Source: Chloroflexota bacterium (lineage in GTDB: Bacteria > Chloroflexota > Anaerolineae > 4572-78 > J111). Taken from it: 64,000 nt of DNA. The notes beneath the pieces were generated by a model, which worked only from the letters and a program-made list of their open reading frames with translations, did no database searches and had not been told where the DNA came from. Position numbers and translations under genes: made by a program. Shown here piece after piece: positions 24,386 through 31,662 of this stretch (position 1 is the first letter of the stretch; every line of letters starts with the position of its first letter). Location of the stretch: the NCBI GenBank assembly GCA_016860845.1, contig BOKF01000024.1:1-64000 (forward strand). Direction: 5' to 3'.

Positions 24386-25753
24386 ATGAAAAAAATGATG
24401 AATGTGGTGAGTTTGGTCACGCTGCTGGCCTTGCTCCTGACCCTGGCTCCGGCTGCCGTCCTGGCCCAGGAAGTGGTCTGCGAGCAGGATGCTGTGGTCC
24501 AGGCTGACGACTGGCTGTCGAAGCTGGCCGATAAATTCTACGGCGACGTGCTGGCTTACCAGGCTATCGCCGACGCCACCAATGCCATGAACGCCACCGA
24601 CAGCAGCTACGCCAAAATTGATAACCCTGACATCATCGAACCCGGCTGGAAATTGTGCATCCCCGCCGCTGAGTCGGCCCAGGCCGCTGTCGGCGCTCAA
24701 GCTGAACAAACAGCGGTCCAAATGGACGCCCTGATCGCTGCCGCCAAAGAAGAGGGCATGCTGACCACCATCGCCCTACCCCACGACTGGCTCAATTACG
24801 GCGTCATGATCGAGAATTTTAAGGCCAAGTACGGTCTGGAAGTCAACGAACTTGACCCGAACGCGGGTTCCGGCGACGAACTGGAAGCTATCCGCGCGAA
24901 CAAGGACAACAAAGGCCCGCAGGCACCTGATGTGGTTGACGTTGGTTTTGCCTTTGGTCCCTCGGCCAAAGAAGAAGGCTTGCTCCAACCCTACAAGGTT
25001 TCCACCTGGGCTTCCATTCCGCAAGAGGTGAAGGATCCGGAAGGTTACTGGTATGGCGATTACTACGGCGTTTTAGCCCTTGAAGTCAATACCGATGTCG
25101 TCTCAAATCCGCCGCAGGACTGGGCCGACTTACTCAAGCCGGAGTATAAAGGCCAAGTTGCCCTGGCCGGCGATCCTCGTGTTTCTAACCAGGCCATCCT
25201 GTCGGTCTTCGCGGCAGGCCTTTCTCGCACCGGCGATCCTGCTACTGCCGCCCAGGCCGGCCTTGAGTTTTTCGCCGAACTGAACCAGATGGGTAACTTT
25301 GTGCCGGTTATCGCCGATACAGGCCCCATTGCCAGCGGTGAAACGCCGATCACGATTCAATGGGACTATCTGGCCCTGGCCGACCGGGATAACTTTGCCG
25401 GCAATCCCGAGATTGAAATCGTGATTCCCCAATCCGCGGTTGTGGCCGGGGTGTACGTGCAGGGTATCAGCGCTTATGCGCCCCATCCCAATGCAGCCAA
25501 ACTGTGGATGGAGTACCTGTACTCGGATGAAGGTCAATTGGTCTGGTTGAGCGGCTACGGCCACCCGATCCGCTACCTTGACATGGCCAAGCGCGGCGTC
25601 ATCCCGGCTGACCTCGCGGCCAAACTACCCGCGGCGGAGTTGTATGAAAAAGCCTTCTTCCCGACCCTGGAGCAAATTGATGCGGCTAAGACGACCATTA
25701 CCGAGCAGTGGGACACGGTCGTAAACGCAGATGTTCAGGATGCGACTCAGTAG
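24386..25753 (+). CDS. ABC transporter solute-binding protein with N-terminal LysM-like region
   Basis: A 455-aa exported binding protein. Residues 1-27 are a signal peptide (cleavage after LAQ, no lipobox Cys). Residues about 28-95 look like a LysM module (DDWLSKLADKFYGDVLAYQAI ... IEPGWKLCIP) with a Cys at each end that could form a disulfide. Residues about 110-455 are a family-1/PotD-like periplasmic binding fold. Without a lipid anchor, the LysM part may hold the protein to peptidoglycan. The ligand is unknown; the PotD/AfuA/PhnS-like family covers polyamines, Fe3+ and aminoethylphosphonate. TTGGAGGAG precedes ATG 24386. Confidence 0.85.
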   Translation: MKKMMNVVSLVTLLALLLTLAPAAVLAQEVVCEQDAVVQADDWLSKLADKFYGDVLAYQAIADATNAMNATDSSYAKIDNPDIIEPGWKLCIPAAESAQAAVGAQAEQTAVQMDALIAAAKEEGMLTTIALPHDWLNYGVMIENFKAKYGLEVNELDPNAGSGDELEAIRANKDNKGPQAPDVVDVGFAFGPSAKEEGLLQPYKVSTWASIPQEVKDPEGYWYGDYYGVLALEVNTDVVSNPPQDWADLLKPEYKGQVALAGDPRVSNQAILSVFAAGLSRTGDPATAAQAGLEFFAELNQMGNFVPVIADTGPIASGETPITIQWDYLALADRDNFAGNPEIEIVIPQSAVVAGVYVQGISAYAPHPNAAKLWMEYLYSDEGQLVWLSGYGHPIRYLDMAKRGVIPADLAAKLPAAELYEKAFFPTLEQIDAAKTTITEQWDTVVNADVQDATQ

Positions 25754-25853
25754 ATTCAATTTTGGCAGAGTTAGGTAGGGCGACACACCTACAGGGTGAA
25801 GCTATACCTGGCCCCTCAAATTTGAATCCAGAGATCGGTTTAAGCTGTTAATC

Positions 25854-25894
25854 ATCCAGGTGTGATGCTCTTTCAAAGGGTATCACGCCTGGAT
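25854..25894 (+). repeat. Stem-loop after the solute-binding protein gene
   Basis: ATCCAGGTGTGAT (25854-25866) pairs with ATCACGCCTGGAT (25882-25894) with one G-U pair and no T-run. In many ABC operons such a structure protects the abundant SBP transcript. Confidence 0.6.
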
Positions 25895-25913
25895 TGTAAC
25901 TACTCAAGCCTCA

Positions 25914-26011
25914 TGTCATTTCGAGGCCACAGGCCGAGAAATCCCTGGATCGCCACATAGGTATGAGGGATTTCTCCTTTATGCCCTCTGGGTACTTCGG
26001 TTGAAATGACA
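25914..26011. repeat. TGTCATTTCGA palindromic element
   Basis: A 98-bp copy with ends TGTCATTTCGAGG and TTGAAATGACA, lying between the SBP and the first permease gene. Confidence 0.8.
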
Positions 26012-26037
26012 TTTATAGTAAGGAGAGGTGCTCCAAC

Positions 26038-26940
26038 GTGTCACAGATCGCTGTACCAGAAACTCAGAATAAGCTGGCCGCACAGTCTGCATCTCGTGAA
26101 TTTTCTTGGGCCTGGATAGGCGTAATCCCATTTTTTGTTTTTGCTGTTGCTTTTATGATTTGGCCGGCGGCCTCGCTCTTTACGGGCAGCTTTCTAGACC
26201 GGCAGGGCAACTTTACCCTGGATAATATCTTTGGCCTTTTTCAGCCTTTTGTGATCAGTGCTTTTTTCCTAAGTATTCGGATCAGCGCTGTTACTGCCTT
26301 GGGGGGTGGCCTGTTTGGATTTTTACTGGCCTACACTGTTATTCTGGGTGGCCTGCCGAGGCAGACCCGCGTCGCGCTGATGACTTTCTGCGGTGTTGCC
26401 TCTAACTTCGCCGGCGTGCCGTTGGCCTTTGCCTTTATTTCCACATTGGGCCGGGTTGGTTTTCTCACCGTTTTTCTCAGAGAAACGCTCGGGGTGAACC
26501 TCTACGATCTTGGGTTTAACCTCTATGGTTTTTGGGGACTCAGTCTGGTTTACATGTTTTTTCAATTACCCCTGATGGTCCTCATTATTTCCCCGGCCCT
26601 GGACGGGCTTAAGCGGGAGTGGCGTGAGGCTTCTGAAAACCTGGGGGCGTCCGGCTGGCAATACTGGCGTTATGTGGCTTTGCCCATCCTCCTGCCCTCC
26701 TTGCTGGGTTCTATTATTTTGTTGTTCGGCAACGCTTTTGGGGCTTATGCGACGGCGGCGGCCCTGGCCAGTACTTCCTTGAATCTGGCGACCATACTTA
26801 TCGGCGCCCAGATCCGGGGTGACGTTCTGAATAATCCGGGCCTGGGTTATGCTATGGCTTTAGGGATGGTCATGGTCATGGCTGTTTCCATCGCGGGTTA
26901 TTCTCTATTGCAGCGCCGCACCGCCCGATGGTTGCGCTGA
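26038..26940 (+). CDS. ABC transporter permease 1 (binding-protein-dependent)
   Basis: A 300-aa inner-membrane permease with about six hydrophobic segments. The EAA loop that contacts the ATPase is EASENLGASGWQYWRYVALP. It should pair with the permease encoded next to form the channel for the LysM-SBP ligand. The start is GTG 26038, with AAGGAGAGG 9 nt upstream. A palindromic repeat separates it from the SBP gene. Confidence 0.9.
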   Translation: MSQIAVPETQNKLAAQSASREFSWAWIGVIPFFVFAVAFMIWPAASLFTGSFLDRQGNFTLDNIFGLFQPFVISAFFLSIRISAVTALGGGLFGFLLAYTVILGGLPRQTRVALMTFCGVASNFAGVPLAFAFISTLGRVGFLTVFLRETLGVNLYDLGFNLYGFWGLSLVYMFFQLPLMVLIISPALDGLKREWREASENLGASGWQYWRYVALPILLPSLLGSIILLFGNAFGAYATAAALASTSLNLATILIGAQIRGDVLNNPGLGYAMALGMVMVMAVSIAGYSLLQRRTARWLR

Positions 26941-27019
26941 GATTTGAGGCTGGAGAGGCCCTAAAACTTGAAGTCAACGTTGGTTTTTAAGTTAGACATT
27001 AGGTGTTCATAGAGGCAAG

Positions 27020-27808
27020 ATGAGAAAAGGCAGTTTTTGGGCTTGGTTCTGGTTTGGCTTGGGGTGGCTTTACTTTATTTTACCCCTGCTAGGCACTTTT
27101 ATCTTTTCAATGCGGGCCAGGAAAGGAACGTTAAGTTTTCTGGCCTATACCAATGTATTCAGCGACCCCAAGTTCTGGGAGACTTTTGGCTTCTCGGCGC
27201 TGATGGCCGTCTTGGCCATTGTGGTCAGCCTGCTGCTGGTTGCTCCCACGGCTTACTGGGTGCAGCTACGCTTGCCCCGCCTGCGCCCGGTCATTGAGTT
27301 GATGACCTTGCTGCCTTTTGTGATCCCCACCATTGTCTTGGTCTTTGGCCTTATCAGGGCGTACAGCCGTCCGCCGTTTGCCCTGACCAGCAGTGGTTTT
27401 ACGACGAATATTTTATTAGTGGCTGGCTATGTTGTCCTGTCTTTTCCCTATATGTATCGCGCGGTAGATACCGGCCTGCGCGCCATTGATGTGCGAACTT
27501 TAACGGAGGCGGCGCAGAGTTTGGGCGCGGGGTGGACGACGATTCTTTTTCAGGTTATTTTTCCTAATTTGCGGGTAGCCCTGTTAAGCGGCGCGTTTCT
27601 CACCTTTGCCATCGTCATTGGGGAATATGTGTTAGCCACTTTTCTGGCCCGTCCGGCTTTTGCTCCCTACATGGTGCTGCGGGGACAGAGCCGGGTTTAC
27701 GATGCATCGGCCATGGCAATTTTTAGTTTTGCCCTGACCTGGGCCTGCATTGGCCTGATTCAATTCCTGGGTCGCGGCCAGGAAAGTCAACTGACAGGAA
27801 CACACTAA
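27020..27808 (+). CDS. ABC transporter permease 2
   Basis: A 262-aa permease of the PotC/PhnV/CysW kind with six hydrophobic segments and an EAA loop EAAQSLGAGWTTILFQVIFP. It follows permease 1 by 79 bp and precedes the ATPase gene, the common order for spermidine/putrescine, Fe3+ or phosphonate importers. Confidence 0.9.
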   Translation: MRKGSFWAWFWFGLGWLYFILPLLGTFIFSMRARKGTLSFLAYTNVFSDPKFWETFGFSALMAVLAIVVSLLLVAPTAYWVQLRLPRLRPVIELMTLLPFVIPTIVLVFGLIRAYSRPPFALTSSGFTTNILLVAGYVVLSFPYMYRAVDTGLRAIDVRTLTEAAQSLGAGWTTILFQVIFPNLRVALLSGAFLTFAIVIGEYVLATFLARPAFAPYMVLRGQSRVYDASAMAIFSFALTWACIGLIQFLGRGQESQLTGTH

Positions 27809-27810
27809 TT

Positions 27811-27895
27811 TGGATTTACGAGTTGCGATTTTAGATTTTTGATTAAATGAATTCAATCACCTCACCGTGAATGGTCAATCCAAAATCGTAAACTA
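27811..27895. repeat. AATCGTAAAT-family inverted repeat
   Basis: TGGATTTACGAGTTGCGATT faces TCAATCCAAAATCGTAAA in the gap between permease 2 and the ATPase gene. Same family as 8534-8640. Confidence 0.6.
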
Positions 27896-27908
27896 ATAGA
27901 GGTAACTC

Positions 27909-28967
27909 ATGGCTTTTCTCGAACTGACCAATGTGCGCAAAAGTTTCGGGCAGTTTACGGCAGTGGAAAACTTTAACTTGCAGGTCCAGCGTGGGGAATT
28001 TGTTTCCTTCCTGGGGCCGAGCGGCTGTGGCAAAACAACGACGCTGCGCATGATCGCCGGCTTTGAAAAACCTACCTCCGGCGTCATTAAAATCAATAAC
28101 GCGGATGTAACTTACACGCCGCCCAACCAGCGCAACGTCGGCATGGTCTTTCAATCGTACGCCTTGTTTCCCAACATGACCGTCGGTGGCAACATTGGCT
28201 TTGGTCTGAAGATTGCCAAAAAACACGGGGACGAGATCAAAAAGCGGGTCGAAGAGATGCTGTCCCTGATTCACCTGCCGGGCTATGGCAGCCGCTATCC
28301 CTACCAACTCTCCGGCGGGCAGCAGCAGCGGGTGGCCCTGGCCCGCGCCCTGGCTATCCAGCCGCAGGTGTTGCTGCTGGACGAGCCGCTGTCAGCCCTC
28401 GACGCCAAAATCCGGGTAGACCTCCGCTCTGAAATCCGGCGTATCCAGCAAGAGTTGGGCATCACCACCATTTACGTGACCCATGATCAGGAAGAAGCGT
28501 TATCGCTGTCGGATCGAATTGTGGTCATGAGCGCAGGCAAAATGGAACAGGTCGGCACGCCCTTTGAGATTTACAACTTCCCCCGCACCCAGTTTGTGGC
28601 CTCGTTTGTCGGCACGTTGAACCAGCTTCAATGCAAGGTGGTGGATGCGGCCAAGGGCCTCCTGGCCCACAACGGCCAGTATCTCACCACCACCTCGCCG
28701 GTCGAGGCCGGCAATGGCGCGGCAGTCCGGGTGATGCTCCGGCCCGAAGAGCTGCACCTGGGCCAGCACGAGGGTGAGAATCAATTGACGGGCGAGGTAA
28801 AAACTGTCACGTTTCTGGGGTCCATTGTGCGGATGGAAGTTAACCTGAACGATGCCACCGTTACCCTGGACGCCCTGAATGAACGCAAGCTCAACCTGCC
28901 CGAAGTCGGCCAGCCCCAAACCGTCTCCTTTCCCCCGCACGCCTGCTGGGTTATGCCGGAGGCTTAA
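27909..28967 (+). CDS. ABC transporter ATP-binding protein (PotA/FbpC type)
   Basis: A 352-aa ATPase that powers the importer. Walker A is GPSGCGKTT, the Q-loop is VFQSYALFPNMTV, the signature is LSGGQQQRVALARAL, Walker B is LLLDEPLSALD, and the H-loop is YVTHDQEEAL. A TOBE-type domain occupies residues about 270-350, as in the spermidine/Fe3+/phosphonate group. A good terminator follows. Confidence 0.93.
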   Translation: MAFLELTNVRKSFGQFTAVENFNLQVQRGEFVSFLGPSGCGKTTTLRMIAGFEKPTSGVIKINNADVTYTPPNQRNVGMVFQSYALFPNMTVGGNIGFGLKIAKKHGDEIKKRVEEMLSLIHLPGYGSRYPYQLSGGQQQRVALARALAIQPQVLLLDEPLSALDAKIRVDLRSEIRRIQQELGITTIYVTHDQEEALSLSDRIVVMSAGKMEQVGTPFEIYNFPRTQFVASFVGTLNQLQCKVVDAAKGLLAHNGQYLTTTSPVEAGNGAAVRVMLRPEELHLGQHEGENQLTGEVKTVTFLGSIVRMEVNLNDATVTLDALNERKLNLPEVGQPQTVSFPPHACWVMPEA

Positions 28968-28997
28968 ATCGGCCTAGCCAGACTGAATTTCATTATT

Positions 28998-29032
28998 AAA
29001 AGGTTCGATGCTGCTTTCATCGAGCCTTTTTT
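28998..29032 (+). terminator. Rho-independent terminator of the ABC importer operon
   Basis: AAAAGGTTCGATG pairs with CATCGAGCCTTTT across a 7-nt loop, followed by T residues. Confidence 0.85.
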
Positions 29033-29180
29033 GCTACTTTAAAGGCGGCTAGGTATGCTATTAGTCCGGGTGGGTAATCGTGTGGAACAGGCTTTCAGCC
29101 TGTCTGAAGCATGTCAAAAAGTTTTCTCTACCGAACTATGGGCTGTTCTTGAGCCTGTGATATGCCACCAATGATGAAAA

Positions 29181-29243
29181 GCCCTCACCCCGTCGCTGGC
29201 GCGACTCCCCTCTCCCATTGGGAGAGGGGTGGGGGGTGAGGGC
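29181..29243. repeat. GCCCTCACCCC inverted repeat
   Basis: GCCCTCACCCC (29181-29191) faces GGGGTGAGGGC (29233-29243), with a CCCCTCTCCC/GGGAGAGGGG hairpin inside. It ends 19 bp before the CysS-like start codon. Confidence 0.75.
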
Positions 29244-29261
29244 TATTTACGAAGGAGAACC

Positions 29262-30515
29262 ATGAAACTTTATAACGCGCTCACCCAAAATGTCGAAACC
29301 TTTGTGCCGCACAAGGAACCCGTTACCATTTATGTCTGCGGTATCACCCCTTACGATACCACCCATTTGGGCCATGCTTTCACCTACACCGCTTTTGATG
29401 TTCTCATCCGTTATCTTGAGTTCAGCGGGTTCCCGGTGCGATATGTTCAGAACGTAACCGATATTGACGACGATATTCTGCGTAAAGCCAGGGAGGTAGG
29501 CGAAGATTGGCGAGCACTGGGCGATCGCTGGACGGCCCATTTTATTCAGGACATGCAGGCGTTGAACGTCCGCGCTCCTGACCATTACCCCCGCGCCACT
29601 GAGGTTATCCCCGGTATTGTCGAAGCGGTCCAAACGCTGCTGAAGAAAAATGTCGCTTATGAGTCAGCGGGCAATGTTTACTTTGATATAGCCGCCTGGC
29701 CGGCCTACGGCCAACTCAGCCACCTGCCGGCCAAGGACATGCTCCCTGTGGCCAATGAACATGGCAACCGGCCGGACGACCCGCACAAGCGCCATCCCCT
29801 TGATTTTGTGCTGTGGCAGGCCCAGGCTCCCGGCGAGCCGGCCTGGTCGAGTCCCTGGGGCATGGGCCGCCCTGGCTGGCATATCGAGTGTTCCACCATG
29901 TCTACCAGCCTGCTGGGGCCAACCCTGGACCTGCACGGCGGCGGCGCCGACCTGATTTTTCCGCACCACGAAAGCGAGATTGCTCAGGCCGAGGGAGTTA
30001 CCGGACAACACCCCTTTGTGCGCTTTTGGTTGCATACGGCTATGGTTGGGCATGACGGGGAGAAGATGAGCAAGTCCCTGGGCAACCTGGTCATGATCAG
30101 AGATTTACTAAAGGACTGGTCGGCTGACGCCCTGCGCCTCTATCTGGCCCAACATCATTATCGGTCTGCCTGGAGCCATGACCTGGCGGAATTAGCAGGG
30201 GCGGAGCGGTTGGCCCGGCGCCTGCACGAAGCCGTCACCAGCGCCAGCGCCAGCGGGCCTGCCCTGGATGTCTCCATGATCCAGGCTTCGTTTAGCGAGG
30301 CGATGGCTAATGATCTGGACACACCGGCGGCAATAGGGCAGTTGGAACAACTGGCCGGGGAGATCATAGCAGCAGGGCAGGCGGGGCAAAATGTGCAGAT
30401 TGCTCAGACAATCCTGCGCGCCTTGAGTCAAGTCTTTGGCCTGCGCCTGGACAGTCCTGCCACCGAAGCGCGGGTCAGCGCCGGCTGGAATGAGCATTTC
30501 AAACGCTTTATCTAA
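29262..30515 (+). CDS. cysS: Cysteinyl-tRNA synthetase family ligase (CysS or MshC-like)
   Basis: A 417-aa class I ligase that activates cysteine with ATP. The HIGH motif is THLGHA inside CGITPYDTTHLGHA; the KMSKS motif is GEKMSKSLGN; zinc-site residues include the first Cys, GWHIECST and the HGGGADLIFPHHESE stretch. The protein is shorter than common CysS (about 460 aa). The GITPYDTTHLGHA and HHYRSAW segments look more like MshC, which joins cysteine to glucosaminyl-inositol in mycothiol synthesis. CysS is the default call; MshC is a real alternative. AAGGAG precedes ATG 29262. The gene overlaps the next minus-strand gene by 8 bp at the 3' end. Confidence 0.75.
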   Translation: MKLYNALTQNVETFVPHKEPVTIYVCGITPYDTTHLGHAFTYTAFDVLIRYLEFSGFPVRYVQNVTDIDDDILRKAREVGEDWRALGDRWTAHFIQDMQALNVRAPDHYPRATEVIPGIVEAVQTLLKKNVAYESAGNVYFDIAAWPAYGQLSHLPAKDMLPVANEHGNRPDDPHKRHPLDFVLWQAQAPGEPAWSSPWGMGRPGWHIECSTMSTSLLGPTLDLHGGGADLIFPHHESEIAQAEGVTGQHPFVRFWLHTAMVGHDGEKMSKSLGNLVMIRDLLKDWSADALRLYLAQHHYRSAWSHDLAELAGAERLARRLHEAVTSASASGPALDVSMIQASFSEAMANDLDTPAAIGQLEQLAGEIIAAGQAGQNVQIAQTILRALSQVFGLRLDSPATEARVSAGWNEHFKRFI

Positions 30516-31578
30516 TTTCCATTCCCCCGGCAATCAAAGCCGGCAACTGCTCCACCTGGGGCGACAATCGTAACTGGTAGCACGGCGCCTGCTCGACCAG
30601 TTTGCCGAGCAGATGCAGGGTTTGGCCGATAGCGGCTTTGTCCCAGCCTTCAATCGCCTGGGGCATAAGCTGTAAAACGGCCTCCCTAGGGCTGACTTCG
30701 ACCAGCTCACTCTGACCTAATCCCGGTATCACTTGTGGAAAGAAAATTCCGCCCGCCACGCCCGAATCTGCCCACGGCTCGGCAAAAGCCTCCTCCGCCC
30801 GAAAGACCCGCTTTTGCGGCCCGGCCGGAGCCAATAAATCTATTTGCTCAGCCTGCCCATAGGGGGCCTTTGGCTCTGCGTTAGCCCCCTTTAGGGTAGC
30901 CTCAGCCTTAGCCTCTGGAATAAACCGCCGCAGCCCCTCAAACCGCACCAGCGAGTCGTCAAAGGCGCTCAAGCGGCCCGGATAAGCCAGGACCTTGACC
31001 TGCCCATCGGCCCGCAGTGTCAGCAGCGGCGAGTCGTTGCTGAGCAGTTTCCAGCCCGCGCTCAGCAGGGCCAGGCCGGTGGTCGTCTTGCCTGCGCCCA
31101 TCTGCCCCGAAATCAGGGCGACCTTGCCGGTGGGGGCCAGGGCGGCAAAGGCGTGCAGCGGAAACCAGCCCCGCCGGCGGTACAGCGGGGCCAGCGAAAT
31201 CAGCAAGACATCCTCGAATGCGCCGTAAGCCTCCAGCGTGTTGCGCGTCACTGCTCCCACCAGCCGCTGCTGGTCCAAATCAACCGTAATCAAGCCGTAT
31301 TTGGGCATCCGAATAGCCACCAGTTGGCCCTGCCCGTAGTAGCCGACCAGCGGCCCTTCCGCAATGACCGGCATCCCCGGCGGGGGAGGCGGCGCGCTGG
31401 GCAGTTTGTGAATGTGCCAGCCGATAAAAACACCACCTCCTGCTCCGTTCAGGTGCGGCAAGTGGCCGTAAACTTCCTCAAAACGCTCGCGCAGGGGCAG
31501 GTCGGGGCTTTGAAAGGCCAGTTTCAGCCCGTGCAGGTCAACCACAATCGGCGGGGCGGTGGGTTGGGTCAGGTTCAT
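30508..31578 (-). CDS. HprK-like P-loop ATPase, copy 2
   Basis: A 356-aa HPr-kinase-related protein with P-loop GQMGAGKTTTG at about residues 155-165, after a FPLHAFAAL segment and a variable N-terminal half. Residues LKGANAEPKA suggest an inserted low-complexity loop. It belongs with the copies at 14273 and 45735, but the three differ in length and are divergent. The start is ATG 31578; the frame extends further upstream but overlaps the divergent TIR gene and has no supporting features. Its promoter overlaps that of the TIR gene. The substrate is unknown. Confidence 0.7.
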   Translation of the reverse strand: MNLTQPTAPPIVVDLHGLKLAFQSPDLPLRERFEEVYGHLPHLNGAGGGVFIGWHIHKLPSAPPPPPGMPVIAEGPLVGYYGQGQLVAIRMPKYGLITVDLDQQRLVGAVTRNTLEAYGAFEDVLLISLAPLYRRRGWFPLHAFAALAPTGKVALISGQMGAGKTTTGLALLSAGWKLLSNDSPLLTLRADGQVKVLAYPGRLSAFDDSLVRFEGLRRFIPEAKAEATLKGANAEPKAPYGQAEQIDLLAPAGPQKRVFRAEEAFAEPWADSGVAGGIFFPQVIPGLGQSELVEVSPREAVLQLMPQAIEGWDKAAIGQTLHLLGKLVEQAPCYQLRLSPQVEQLPALIAGGMEIR

Positions 31579-31591
31579 GGGTAAAAATCCC

Positions 31592-31643
31592 TTGTGAAAT
31601 GGTCTGTTTGACGTTATAATAATGGCTGTGGATGGGGAGTCAA
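31592..31643. promoter_or_regulatory. Overlapping divergent promoters of the TIR and HprK-like genes
   Basis: Plus strand: TTGTGA (31592-31597), 17 bp, TATAAT (31615-31620), leading to the TIR gene. Minus strand: TTGACT (31638-31643), 16 bp, TATTAT (31616-31621), leading to the HprK-like gene. The two -10 boxes overlap, so only one polymerase could open the region at a time. Confidence 0.6.
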
Positions 31644-31662
31644 ATACAGCAAGAGAAAGCTT

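Noticed and set aside
25754..26037. Operon break between the SBP and permease genes
   Set aside because: The stem-loop at 25854-25894 has no T-run and the following repeat is not a promoter by inspection. A shared transcript with a stabilising hairpin is more likely.
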